Origin: Alphaproteobacteria bacterium
Lineage (GTDB): Bacteria; Pseudomonadota; Alphaproteobacteria; Micavibrionales; Micavibrionaceae
DNA: 64,000 bases
NCBI GenBank assembly: GCA_030427385.1
Contig: JAUHWR010000001.1
Coordinates: forward strand, 1,364,001 to 1,428,000
Direction: 5' to 3'
In this document: one piece after another, positions 27,201 through 33,209 of the stretch
Position numbering within the stretch: position 1 is the stretch's first letter
How the letters are laid out: every line of letters begins with the position of its first letter
Notes under the pieces: generated by a model
Seen by the model: the letters and a program-made list of their open reading frames with translations, nothing else
Told to the model about the DNA's origin: nothing
The model's database searches: none
Program-made: the position numbers and the translations under genes

Positions 27201-28416
27201 CACCAAGAATTACATTACCCTGAACGTCCAATGCCTTATCGAAATCAACATCTTCGTTTGCCGTTAAAAGACCGGTAATAGTAACCGTATCCGTTGCCGC
27301 ATCACCCAATGTAACATTACCATCAACACCAAGCGTACCCGTTGTCGTAATATCTAACGATCCTGCGTCAAGGGTTGTTGCGCTTAGAGACATTTCCTGC
27401 GTGCCATTGACATCAAACGTAATAATCGGCACACCGTCATTCACTTCAACTTCTGTATCGCCATCACTAATCTTCTTAACGCCGCTGGCTCCCGCCGCGA
27501 CGCTTGCCCATACCCATACACTGCCGCCGCTATCATAACAAATCTCAACAGTGGGGGGAGATGTTCCCGTATTACGACGCAAAATACCTTCATTTGCTGC
27601 GTTACATGATGATGCCCCATCGGTGACAGATTCATCAGGAAGGCGCAGCGACCCAGCTAAGTTTTGCAAATCAAATATGCTGGCGCTGCTTGCACCCGAA
27701 AATGTCGCACCGCCTGTAACATTCAAATCTTTAGTAATCTCTGCAACATCCGGATTTCCTGATTGAATTTTCCAAAGCCCGCCTGCAAAGGCTTGTGCTT
27801 CGCCATATGTGAAATCCATAATAATATCATCCGAACCACCTGCTTTTACGGCAAGTTTTCCACCAGCCGCAGCGGCAAAAGTTCGACAATTTGTTGAAAA
27901 CGTTCTATCAGCCCCAGCCGAGACAATCGTAATAATCGGATAAGTATCTAAATCAGTACCACTTCCGGCAATCAAATCAGGCGCACCCGCGGCACAGCCT
28001 CCACCCGTATCAACAGATCCCGCATTCCATGCACAATATCCATATTCCGTACCCCAAGGGTCGGTTTTACTGGCCCCAATTGTATTGGGCAATGCCCCGC
28101 CATTTATAAGTGTTCCACCAGGCGCAGGTGCGCCAAAAGCCGCGGGAAAAATCGGTTCAATATATCCATCACTATCACAATCACCGGAGGATGCCTGCTC
28201 GGCGGATTGAACAATTGCCATACGCCCCGCCAATTGCATCTGGCTCTCTGCTTGGGTTTTCTTATTAACTTCAACCATGGTAGTTAATGGCCCGCGCATA
28301 ATGCTCATCGATGCGGCGCCAATAACGCCGACAACGGCCACCGCCCCGAACAATGCGAAGAATACATTCCCGCGTTCTCTATTGATTATATTCGCCTTCG
28401 GCTCCACTTTTCCCAT
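18256..28416 (-). CDS. Giant pseudopilin-like surface fibre protein with YadA-head blocks and C-terminal S74 intramolecular chaperone
   Basis: The ATG at 28416 has a GGGG ribosome site at optimal spacing; the track's TTG at 28455 has none. It encodes about 3386 residues. In order: (1) 'RERGN' then a hydrophobic helix (about 18-38) and a 150-residue segment with 'DPWGTEYGY' and 'VSAGADRTFSTNC', the landmarks of GspG-like pseudopilin domains. The pilin Glu at +5 is absent. (2) Four 34-residue tandem repeats. (3) Many copies of a unit with 'TSITADGTEVLSIVNTGTGN' and of a cassette 'GAIRYN.T.D.IEYCKD...SWEAL'. (4) Three blocks of YadA/Hep_Hag-type head repeats ('SAALGNYSTASGQYSMAFG'). (5) 'SDRRLKTDI' to 'YIGLIAPMIEVSKAL', an S74 endosialidase-type chaperone domain. 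(6) A coiled coil and a C-terminal membrane helix ending in RRTSKNLK. A trimeric, self-processing surface fibre is inferred; the target is unknown. Confidence 0.85.
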   Translation of the reverse strand: MGKVEPKANIINRERGNVFFALFGAVAVVGVIGAASMSIMRGPLTTMVEVNKKTQAESQMQLAGRMAIVQSAEQASSGDCDSDGYIEPIFPAAFGAPAPGGTLINGGALPNTIGASKTDPWGTEYGYCAWNAGSVDTGGGCAAGAPDLIAGSGTDLDTYPIITIVSAGADRTFSTNCRTFAAAAGGKLAVKAGGSDDIIMDFTYGEAQAFAGGLWKIQSGNPDVAEITKDLNVTGGATFSGASSASIFDLQNLAGSLRLPDESVTDGASSCNAANEGILRRNTGTSPPTVEICYDSGGSVWVWASVAAGASGVKKISDGDTEVEVNDGVPIITFDVNGTQEMSLSATTLDAGSLDITTTGTLGVDGNVTLGDAATDTVTITGLLTANEDVDFDKALDVQGNVILGDAATDTVTITGLLTANEDVDFDKALDVQGNVILGDAATDTVTITGLLTANEDVDFDKALDVQGNVILGDAATDTVTITGLLTANENVDFDKDLTVDGDLTVGGGDIVMNTNTSGNVLVADGTNFSSVAMSGDIAIDGAGATVIQNNAVQYDDLDVAGAGSGANCLKTNGTVMFVEACGSGGGGDGVGTDNLGDLNDVTDADAVGNILVNDGTDWHSVPPSNDIGIAANGSMTIQNLSVETSMIANLAVGTGKLADDAVTYAKMQDVSTDILLGRGTAGSGIVEEITLGTGLVLTGTVLSANGAGIAADSLDFDDFEDQMDLDASTDINAPSGQAYTLSITNEGTGNSFLVNDENAPGDTSPFVIDADGNVGIGIATPGVLLDIFGQDQTVRIGSDDSTGARNAAQIELVRSRGASVIVQDTDTLGGLHFNGEDGTGDYTLGAFIRGKVDGTPGDDIMPTELQFHVAGAGEAAAYGDTPEMTIRSNGNIGMGRDLPRTKLDVNGSIKLGDGGEACDTGETNFQGAIRYNATTDVIEYCKDNDVAADSWEALASTGSSVSALGDLSDVTDADGVGNILVNDGTDWHSVAPSNDIGIAANGSMTIQNTSVETGMLADDAVTYAKMQDVSATNRLLGRATAGAGIAEEITIGSSLSLTGTTLDVAASAASLWTDNTTHISREGFHVIDAAETTLPAALDDDGNRAFFFPDKGAFRSGGIFYSNDAWNNGNIAVYSFAHGFNSEASGTGSIAIGSNTTASDQYAIALGTQISSTQPWSVALGRLNYATGPAAFIGGGQQNTASGYNSMAFGNEVIAGDGIEQSFSDGDANLGKGNYSVAFGLGKPSSGGGNRPQVRGNKSFGIFFGDQASSEVTQEQVLALVGGKLLIDDVDGGTDTNQGCIRYNDTANQMEYSNNCESGTPTWSALGGAAALWTDNTTHISREGFHILDTGLAAGSTTAGLDGNGTYAFYDPDKGVMRGGRISSNLDGWEDINIGDQSFSWGVNNTSSGNMSTTFGFGANAISTGSFASGFNSYSRGDYAHAFGDHVSANGHASFATNRSSRASGYASSAFGSTVKVGDSATPGTSVNKATANLGHFSVGFGLGEASGFAADWPNVIANESFGIFFGDQTDSTVTQENVLALVGGKLLIDDVDGGTDTNQGCIRYNDTANQMEFANDCEAVSPAWTAMGGGAGSIADDSLDFDKFKDAMALDASTSITADGTEVLSIVNTGTGNSFVVEDEAGDGSPFVIAADGNVGVGANPLHKLHVQKDQDSGTGIGIINMDAGSSASSGLFLTTDEGTSYFAMSSDAGSKEAALMTEAENGLVLISQHATVGGIRFATGPSPATERMRIDRNGNIGIGTTDPKSLLHVGGSVILGDGAETCSGGETDFQGAIRYNATSDVIEYCKDNDVAADSWEALVGASGAVTADSLDFTEFKDAMALDASTSITADGTEVLSIVNTGTGNSFVVEDEASVDATPFVIDADGNVGIGTPTPGFLLDAGSAATMRMILNTTVATSDDPYDLGMDTADSNTERRFTLATEEGILRHAMQFGDSLVSTSVFGISSSKDSGATWLPSFVVQGRGNVGVGTNDPKSLLHVAGSVILGDGAETCSGGETDFQGAIRYNATSDVIEYCKDNDVAADSWEALVGASGAVTDDSLDFDKFKDAMALDASTSITADGTEVLSIVNTGTGNSFVVEDEASVDATPFVIDADGNVGIGTAAPQKSLHIYKPGAPAHIQLESAATGFTALNLLTNGDGASELGDATTLGWHVVGRGNAYTNAPQQNDLLFNYWDGTAWDVRMALDSLTGYVGIGRDDPLFMLDIEMPDADGTALRLKSDGTAETGIGIAFNSVGAGLAQIDAYRAVGSTAHASLRFETRSSTTMAERMRIHENGFVGIGNTDPKTMLHVGGSVILGDGAETCSGGETDFQGAIRYNATTDAIEYCKDNDTSDDSWEALASGGSGLWTDNTTYISRDGFHVIDTAETTLPGVLDDNGTYSFYFPNKGAFRGGEVSSFNDAWNNGNIGQNSFGYGENTQAEGENSAALGNYSTASGQYSMAFGSFTTASAQYSTAFGREANAIGTNSIAAGRYANASGFASLAFGNQVIAGDNTAQTSGATSGKGNYSVAFGLGESGGSTANYPRVTGNESLALFFGDQTSSNMAQENVLALVGGKLLIDDVDGGSDTNQGCIRYNDTANQMEFTNDCEAGSPTWAALGGASAAGSANEIQFNDGSGGLAASSDFTFNDTSDTLTVNGIINAADRIKIDGQAVTTVLSSNGITADSLDFTEFKDAMALDASTSITADGTEVLSIVNTGTGNSFFVGDKATDDTPFVIDDTGAVGIGTPDPTGKLSIYRDNGNAYLTVESDETSSAGVHLLTSGDGITALDAAGSTGWMIGARGDTYAATPSLQNDLFFNYWDGTTWIRTLSMDSGSGNVGIDVNEPKAILHINGSMILRDGGEDCSTGETDFPGAIRYNATTDTIEFCKDNAASADSWEALASAGAATVADDSLDFDKFDDTMELDASTSITADGTEVLSIVNTGTGNTLLVEDEAGDGSPFVIDAAGNVAIGKTTASTLLDISGASANDVFLATMQNTTAGSEFMQFNNSAGTEVIGLRQHSTGSGLVSVRSAANNSNVTLSGSAGAMRLSNDDFADQSDYYETQATDEDFRLNYYDDSAGTTTSRMIIQPDGRMGVNTTSADSLTFDFTIFDSPDDAGDDANMTIRSAAGGATLYLAAPTSNYSHIIFSGNSNNWAFGKVGSANFRLKDSTNNTIPFQIEPNAPDESFYMDASGEIGLGTDTPGATLDVNGDIQYSGTMTDTSDRRLKTDIVSLNTQDMINRLAQIDTYSFKMKDDEKGRTEFGVMAQELETLFPELVHTADDEMGTKSVNYIGLIAPMIEVSKALKSENDNLKEELAALQDQNSEVLAAINTMKQDVAGLKLHTSYNIQNASFANIGMLILMLICGTFTAVIVLRRTSKNLK
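20885..21131 (-). repeat. YadA-like head repeat block 3
   Basis: Within the giant protein: about six 14-residue units of the form x-A-x-G-x-x-[ST]-x-A-x-G, for example 'YSMAFGSFTTASAQYSTAFG'. Such units form the left-handed parallel beta-roll of trimeric adhesin heads. Confidence 0.8.
23980..24222 (-). repeat. YadA-like head repeat block 2
   Basis: Within the giant protein: 14-residue head repeats ('YAHAFGDHVSANGHASF'), more diverged than block 3, flanked by the same 'HISREGFHILD' entry and 'VLALVGGKLLIDDVDGG' exit modules. Confidence 0.75.
24771..25013 (-). repeat. YadA-like head repeat block 1
   Basis: Within the giant protein: head repeats such as 'SIAIGSNTTASDQYAIALG', again between 'HISREGFHVID' and 'VLALVGGKLLIDDVDGG'. 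The block is thus a mobile or duplicated cassette present three times. Confidence 0.78.
26937..27320 (-). repeat. Tandem array of four 102-bp coding repeats
   Basis: Near-identical 102-base units start at 26969, 27071, 27173 and 27275, and each encodes the 34 residues 'GDAATDTVTITGLLTANEDV...' to '...DVQGNVIL'. The differences are mostly synonymous third-base changes, which points to recent expansion or homogenisation. The period is a multiple of three, so copy number can change without frameshift. Confidence 0.95.
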
Positions 28417-28486
28417 TTCAAAACCCCAATGTTTATAGTCACCTGTAGAATTCAAGACCAGATCGAATCAGCCCCTAGATATTAAA

Positions 28487-28515
28487 ATATTATTTCAATA
28501 CAACATCTTATACAA
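28487..28515 (-). promoter_or_regulatory. Candidate promoter for the giant-protein operon
   Basis: On the minus strand TTGTAT (28515-28510) and TAATAT (28492-28487) are 17 bases apart, about 70 bases before the start at 28416. Both hexamers are imperfect. The surrounding 180-base region is very AT-rich and holds no other clear element. Confidence 0.25.
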
Positions 28516-28636
28516 GGGCACTTGTTTCTCTCATAATCTGAATACACATCTCCACCCTAATAGTTTAATGAAAAAGTATTACGGGAAGGTTACTAAAAAA
28601 AATTTTTATAAAAATGAGAAATGTATTTTATCTAAT

Positions 28637-29998
28637 TTAGGAAATATGAAGGCCACATTTCTTTAGAGCCTGGCTTTGCGTTGCAGTCATGGTCTCAACA
28701 GAATAGCTTTCAATCATCTCGTTAAATACGCGATACCAATTAATTTCAGCCTTAAGATGTATAAACACCGAACCAAGCCCCAACGCAGCACGATCCATAA
28801 ATACAAACTCGCGAGGGACTTTTATGCCTCCATTTGCGCGGCTTAACTCTTTCAGCTTCAAATGAACCTTCCCCGCGGTTTCACGACCATAAACCGCACC
28901 CTCAGCATGCCCGATAGGACGAACGCGATCATCCATAATAGGGCCATATAGAAAAGCCGCCCATATATTAAGGGTATCGATCTGCTCATTCGTCAGCCCT
29001 TTAAACCCCCATGTTTCATAGGCATGAACCGCTTTTTCACGATCTTCTTCCATTAATGCATGGTACAGATCGATAACGCCGCCGACAAAGTGCGGCGGAA
29101 ATACACGCACGCATCCAAAATCCAGTAAATTAATTGAATGATCATCACGTACCGTATAGTTACCTAAGTGAGGGTCACCATGGATAACACCATAATAATA
29201 CAAGGGAACATACCATGCGCGAAACATATTCATGGCAATGTCATTACGAACCTCTTGGGGCGCGTCTTTATAAGTAAGAATTTTTTTGCCTTCCAACCAA
29301 GTTGTTGTTAGCAATCTGGACGTTGAGAGTTCCGGAACAACATTAGAGACGTGAACATTATGCTCTTCTTTAAGCATATAGTTATATAAAGATTGGTGCT
29401 TTGCTTCTCTCTCATAATCCAATTCTTCATATAAACGGGCGGCGAGTTCCTCATAGATATGACCTGTTTCAATTGACTGGTCATAGTGTTTATATATTGA
29501 AAAGATCATTTTTAATTGTGACAAGTCCGATTGAATCGCCGATTGCATATCCGGATATTGTAATTTACACGCGACATCGCGCCCATCATGTAGCATTGCC
29601 TTATGCACCTGCCCCAAACTAGCAGCAGCACTAGCCTCCTGATCGAAAGCCTTGAACTTATCCTGCCAATCTGCCCCTAATTCTGCCTTCATACGGCGCT
29701 TAACGAATAGCCAGCCCATTGATGGCGCATCCGATTGAAGCTGTTGCAATTCACGAGCATATTCTGGCGGAAGCGCTTCTGGAATGGTTGATAAAATCTG
29801 GCCTATCTTCATCATAGGGCCCTTAAGACTGCCGAGAGCTTCCATCATTTTGCGCGCATGATCTTCGCGCTCTATCTTAATTCCCAAATATTTTTCGCCT
29901 AATAATTTGGCGCCAAGCCCCGCCATTTTACCGGAAACGCGACTATAACGTGTGGCACGAGAAACCCATGTATTTTTATCGGGAGACGTATCATTCAT
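28637..29998 (-). CDS. ABC1/AarF/UbiB-family atypical kinase
   Basis: A 453-residue member of the ABC1 (ADCK/UbiB) atypical kinase family. The family-defining 'KIGQILSTIPEALP' appears at about 61-74 with 'LQQLQSDAP' after it. The nucleotide-binding Ala-rich loop is 'ASAAASLGQVHKA', the Lys is in 'VACKLQYPDM', the catalytic loop is 'GDPHLGNY' and the metal-binding motif is 'NLLDFGCVRVF'. UbiB proteins support ubiquinone synthesis, but this one lacks the C-terminal membrane helices of E. coli UbiB and resembles the AarF/ABC1 group of soluble kinases with unknown targets. It is transcribed alone and separated from the giant operon by about 180 AT-rich bases. Confidence 0.9.
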   Translation of the reverse strand: MNDTSPDKNTWVSRATRYSRVSGKMAGLGAKLLGEKYLGIKIEREDHARKMMEALGSLKGPMMKIGQILSTIPEALPPEYARELQQLQSDAPSMGWLFVKRRMKAELGADWQDKFKAFDQEASAAASLGQVHKAMLHDGRDVACKLQYPDMQSAIQSDLSQLKMIFSIYKHYDQSIETGHIYEELAARLYEELDYEREAKHQSLYNYMLKEEHNVHVSNVVPELSTSRLLTTTWLEGKKILTYKDAPQEVRNDIAMNMFRAWYVPLYYYGVIHGDPHLGNYTVRDDHSINLLDFGCVRVFPPHFVGGVIDLYHALMEEDREKAVHAYETWGFKGLTNEQIDTLNIWAAFLYGPIMDDRVRPIGHAEGAVYGRETAGKVHLKLKELSRANGGIKVPREFVFMDRAALGLGSVFIHLKAEINWYRVFNEMIESYSVETMTATQSQALKKCGLHIS

Positions 29999-30211
29999 AA
30001 TAAATAAATGACAGGCTTTATAATAAAGTCCATCCTTAATATAAGAAAAATTTCAGTGTCTTATGGTTATTTTAGTAAAGTAACGCTAATGTAACAAAGA
30101 TAAATATATTTTTTGATTCGTAACTGGGGAGAGAATTCTGGACAAACATACAGGGAATATGTTGAAATTTAAGCATAAATATAAATTTATTGTGGGGCTA
30201 AGCTAAAATTT

Positions 30212-30910
30212 ATGAAATTTGATACCGTCATCGTAGTATTGGTATCCTTTACGATAGCCTTTTTATTTTTCGTTGCTAAGGATTATCAAAAAGAAGGAAG
30301 CTTTGCAGAAAGCATCCAAATTGCATTTGGGCTTAAAGCGGCCGATACGGCGCCTAGTCCGGAAACAACGCTTATTGCCCCTTTTGCTGATCCAAATGTT
30401 AAGCCTCTACCTAAAACTGAACATGGATACGCTCATTTACCGGTAAATAAGATCCAGATGACTTTGCCGCATCGCTCCATCCGCCACGTCAGCGACTGGC
30501 TGACGCAACATGCCGGAAATGCACTTATTTTAGATAAAGATAAAATATCCAAATTAATGACAGAAATTAAACCCTCTTTCACAGAAGAGGCATTTGAAAA
30601 ATATAAAGCATTTGGCAAAACCACAAATATTTTCTCGGCCGTTTTCCACGAAGAAAACACAACACTTGAGACGTATTTGAAAGAAGATCCTCTATCCTTC
30701 TCAAGAGGCCCTGTCGATGGGGTTTATCAATGGAAATTTGAGATGCACATGGTTTTAAACCTTGTCAAAGGCACCTTAACTCAATATAAAAATACAAAAT
30801 CAAGCCAGCAGCATAAAGATGTTTTCTTTTGTATTACGGTTGCCCGCGATAATAGCGCAAATGAGGATGGCCTGTTAATAAGTGACTGGAAAACAGGACG
30901 CTGCAAATAA
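30212..30910 (+). CDS. Membrane-anchored hypothetical protein (232 aa)
   Basis: I do not recognise the family. An N-terminal membrane helix (about residues 4-23, 'VIVVLVSFTIAFLFFVAKDY') with no clear cleavage site suggests a bitopic inner-membrane protein whose 200-residue domain faces the periplasm. That domain has mixed alpha/beta character and two cysteines near the C-terminus ('FFCITVARD', 'KTGRCK') that could form a disulfide. It lies 10 bases upstream of gapR and is probably co-transcribed with it. The overall form (N-terminal anchor, C-terminal Cys) recalls IcmL/DotI-type (IcmL-like) proteins of type IVB systems, but this resemblance is weak. Confidence 0.6.
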   Translation: MKFDTVIVVLVSFTIAFLFFVAKDYQKEGSFAESIQIAFGLKAADTAPSPETTLIAPFADPNVKPLPKTEHGYAHLPVNKIQMTLPHRSIRHVSDWLTQHAGNALILDKDKISKLMTEIKPSFTEEAFEKYKAFGKTTNIFSAVFHEENTTLETYLKEDPLSFSRGPVDGVYQWKFEMHMVLNLVKGTLTQYKNTKSSQQHKDVFFCITVARDNSANEDGLLISDWKTGRCK

Positions 30911-30920
30911 GGAAAAAAAT

Positions 30921-31217
30921 ATGAGTGATACAAATGTAGCGGACTTTCCGCAAAATAATGAACAAGCAACCACTGATGTGGGCGGCGTTGCGGGAGATCG
31001 TTTAAAATCTTTTATTGAGCGCGTGGAGCGTCTTGAAGAAGAGAAGACAGCCTTAATGGAAGACATTAAGGAAGTTTACGGCGAAGCAAAATCAGTGGGT
31101 TTTGACATAAAAATCATCCGTAAAATAATCAGACTTCGTAAAATGGACGGCGAGAAACGCCGTGAAGAAGACGAATTACTTGAGCTTTATAAAGCCGCAA
31201 TTGGAATGCATTCCTAA
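30921..31217 (+). CDS. gapR: GapR family DNA-binding protein (DUF2312)
   Basis: 98 residues from the ATG at 30921 (MSDTNVADF), which has a GGAAAA ribosome site; the track start at 30882 lies inside the upstream gene. The core 'GDRLKSFIERVERLEEEKTAL' followed by 'IKEVYGEAKSVGFDIKIIRKII' is the DUF2312 signature. In Caulobacter, GapR is an essential nucleoid protein that wraps overtwisted AT-rich DNA ahead of forks and RNA polymerase and stimulates topoisomerases. The family is characteristic of alphaproteobacteria and helps place the genome. The N-terminal 20 residues are a flexible acidic tail. Confidence 0.94.
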   Translation: MSDTNVADFPQNNEQATTDVGGVAGDRLKSFIERVERLEEEKTALMEDIKEVYGEAKSVGFDIKIIRKIIRLRKMDGEKRREEDELLELYKAAIGMHS

Positions 31218-31310
31218 GCTTTTCAGGTTATTTCAAATTCAATCTGAAATTAACTATATCCTAATATTGAAACGATATTCTAGCTATGCATTAACATGTA
31301 GGGGTTAGAT

Positions 31311-31817
31311 ATGTCAGGGCGGACGATTAATGAAATCCTCGCTAAAATTGATCAGCGGTTAGACGAAGTTCGTCTAAGTGATTATTCTGAGCCTCTCCAA
31401 TCTTTAGATCCACTATCAGAAGTCGGTTTATATATTTCCAGCGACCGATTGCTCGCCGATTTGTATCGGCAATATTTAGAAGCGCAGCGTCACTACATCA
31501 CCTCTATTCAAACACACGGTACAAATGCGCCAATGACCGAAATTGCATCCGACATGTCCGATAGCGCATATTGCGCAGTCGAAACGCGCCTGATTGAATT
31601 AAGGGAAGAAAAAGAGATTTCAGAGCGCGTACTTCGCATGCAACTAAGGCAACGTAATGCTTACCATGCTAAGACAAAGCAAAATATAAAACATGACGGG
31701 GACAATCAAAATATAGCATTTTGGACATTATTGGCGTTCTCAGTTTTACAACAAAAAGAAAATATTCCTACCTGCGGGCGTCCGGCAACTTTTGATTTTA
31801 CACATGCCGCCGCGTAA
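31311..31817 (+). CDS. Hypothetical protein (168 aa)
   Basis: Not recognised. The ATG at 31311 is preceded by TAGGGGTTAGAT, a good ribosome site. The protein is soluble and mostly helical, with two likely coiled-coil stretches ('INEILAKIDQRLDEVRL', 'ETRLIELREEKEISERVL'), no signal peptide, and a C-terminal part with a mildly hydrophobic 'AFWTLLAFSVLQQ'. It sits between gapR and a pilus-related gene. The reading frame and ribosome site support a real gene, but nothing points to a function. Confidence 0.6.
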   Translation: MSGRTINEILAKIDQRLDEVRLSDYSEPLQSLDPLSEVGLYISSDRLLADLYRQYLEAQRHYITSIQTHGTNAPMTEIASDMSDSAYCAVETRLIELREEKEISERVLRMQLRQRNAYHAKTKQNIKHDGDNQNIAFWTLLAFSVLQQKENIPTCGRPATFDFTHAAA

Positions 31818-31894
31818 TACTTATTTTGAAAGACGGAAAACGCCTCTTTTTCAAAAACTTAAATCATGTTAAATTAATAAAAATGTGGGGTTCC

Positions 31895-32464
31895 ATGAAA
31901 TATTTTCCTTTATTCGCATTCTGCTTATTCGCTTCTTCGGCGTTTGCTGATGATCAATCGCATGTAAAGCCAACTGGCGATTTAATGCCGGCAAAAACTA
32001 AAGACATTAAAATGTCTGAAACTGCGCCGGCGATACATATCAGTATGGATAAGTCCGAGCTTATACGTCTTGATCAAAATGCCGCCAGCGTTATTGTTGG
32101 AAATCCAAACCATGCCGCAGTCTTGATGGACAGCCCAAATTTGTTGGTCGTTGTGCCGCGCGCACCCGGCGCTACATATTTCAGCGTTTTAAATCAAAAT
32201 GGTGATGTTATATTACAACGACATATTATTGTGGGCGCGCCGAAAGAAAATTATATCCGCGTCCGATCTGCATATTGCGGAGAGAATAACGATTGTGTCA
32301 AAAATGAAAGCTATTATTGTGAAACGGATGGTATGTGTCATGAAATCAATAGCGAAAGCGATGACAAACAATCTGGAGCCGGACAAGGCCGAGATAATAA
32401 TGCGGGTAATGGTAATGACGCCCCCCCGCAAGAAAACGATCTAATAAATGGCGAACAGCCTTAA
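31895..32464 (+). CDS. Exported protein with secretin N-terminal-like (T2SS-T3SS_pil_N / CpaC-N) domain
   Basis: The ORF track starts at a TTG (31826). The ATG at 31895 gives a clean signal peptide 'MKYFPLFAFCLFASSAFA|DD' and about 189 residues. Residues about 50-125 resemble the N-terminal domain of CpaC/RcpA secretins: 'ELIRLDQNAASVIVGNPNHAAVLMDSP', 'LLVVVPRAPGATYFSVLNQNGDVI', the same pattern as residues 50-110 of the CpaC in this window. The secretin channel domain is absent. The C-terminal tail has four cysteines ('AYCGENNDCV', 'YYCETDGMCHE') and is then acidic and disordered. It probably works in the periplasm with the Tad secretin. It lies directly upstream of a TadD-like gene. Confidence 0.72.
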   Translation: MKYFPLFAFCLFASSAFADDQSHVKPTGDLMPAKTKDIKMSETAPAIHISMDKSELIRLDQNAASVIVGNPNHAAVLMDSPNLLVVVPRAPGATYFSVLNQNGDVILQRHIIVGAPKENYIRVRSAYCGENNDCVKNESYYCETDGMCHEINSESDDKQSGAGQGRDNNAGNGNDAPPQENDLINGEQP

Positions 32465-32495
32465 TCTTAACAAATAATCTTATTAAAGGTGTCAT

Positions 32496-33203
32496 ATGCA
32501 CAAAACTTTTAAATCATGTCTTCTTCTTACATCTGGCGTTGCGTTAATTGGCTTAAGCGCCTGCCAGTCCGCACCTAAAGCGGGCATGTCCGATGCCGGG
32601 GCGGTTGATAAGGCATTAATGCGCGCCGCGGATCAAGTCACTGCCGGCGGTATGACAGGGGAAGGGCTGAGCCTTTTGGAAACTGTTTATAAAAGAAATC
32701 CACAAGACCCGATGGCGGCTATGAAATATGCAGGTGCATTAAAAAGCATGAACGAGTTGACCAAAGCCGGAATTATTTTGGAGCCGTTTACAAAGGATGT
32801 TAATGCGCCCGCTGCAGTAAAACTTGAATATGCAAGTATACAATTAGAGGCCGGACGGTATGAAATAGCCGAAAATATTGCACGCACTGTCGTTAAACAA
32901 AACCCCACCTCTGGTTATGGATATCACCTACTTGGAACAGCTTTAGACGCGCAAGGAATGTACCCACAGTCAGAGACGGCCTTTCGTGAAGCTTTAAAAA
33001 ACTGGGAAGGCGATCCTGTTCCTGTAATGAATAATCTGGCTCTAAGTTTGATGTTGCAAGAAAAGCTTGAAGAGGCACGCGACACTCTTATGCAAGCCAA
33101 AGAAGCCGACCCCTCTCGCATGGAAATTGAACGTAATTTGCGTATCGTCAATACACTTATGGATACAGTCGCTTACAAGCCTAGCAAGGGTAGAGCAGAA
33201 TAA
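32496..33203 (+). CDS. TPR-repeat lipoprotein, TadD-like pilus assembly protein
   Basis: 235 residues with a lipoprotein signal, 'LIGLSACQS', cleaved before Cys. At least three tetratricopeptide-like helical pairs follow ('GLSLLETVYKRNPQDPMAAMKYAGALKSM', 'AENIARTVVKQNPTSGYGYHLLGTALDAQG', 'PVMNNLALSLMLQEKLEEARDTL'). TadD is the TPR lipoprotein of Tad pilus loci, thought to help secretin placement. Its 3' end is 6 bases from the convergent tadC stop, so it is part of the tad region but inverted relative to the other tad genes. A typical order would have tadB-tadC-tadD on one strand. Confidence 0.8.
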   Translation: MHKTFKSCLLLTSGVALIGLSACQSAPKAGMSDAGAVDKALMRAADQVTAGGMTGEGLSLLETVYKRNPQDPMAAMKYAGALKSMNELTKAGIILEPFTKDVNAPAAVKLEYASIQLEAGRYEIAENIARTVVKQNPTSGYGYHLLGTALDAQGMYPQSETAFREALKNWEGDPVPVMNNLALSLMLQEKLEEARDTLMQAKEADPSRMEIERNLRIVNTLMDTVAYKPSKGRAE

Positions 33204-33209
33204 TCGCTA

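Noticed and set aside
26937-27320. Regularly spaced repeats that could be taken for a CRISPR array
   Set aside because: The period is 102 bases with the whole unit conserved, no unique spacers, and it is coding throughout within a long open frame.
19304-27766. Numerous plus-strand ORFs of 60-160 residues inside the giant gene
   Set aside because: They repeat wherever the giant gene repeats and have low-complexity S/A/P composition expected from antisense reading of the repeats.
28417-28455. TTG start of the giant ORF given by the track
   Set aside because: No ribosome site upstream, whereas the ATG at 28416 has GGGG at seven bases. The 13 extra residues carry no signal feature.
30159-30206. 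15-codon ORF just upstream of the membrane-anchored hypothetical gene
   Set aside because: Very short, lysine/phenylalanine-rich from AT bias, no regulatory stem-loop after it; most likely chance.
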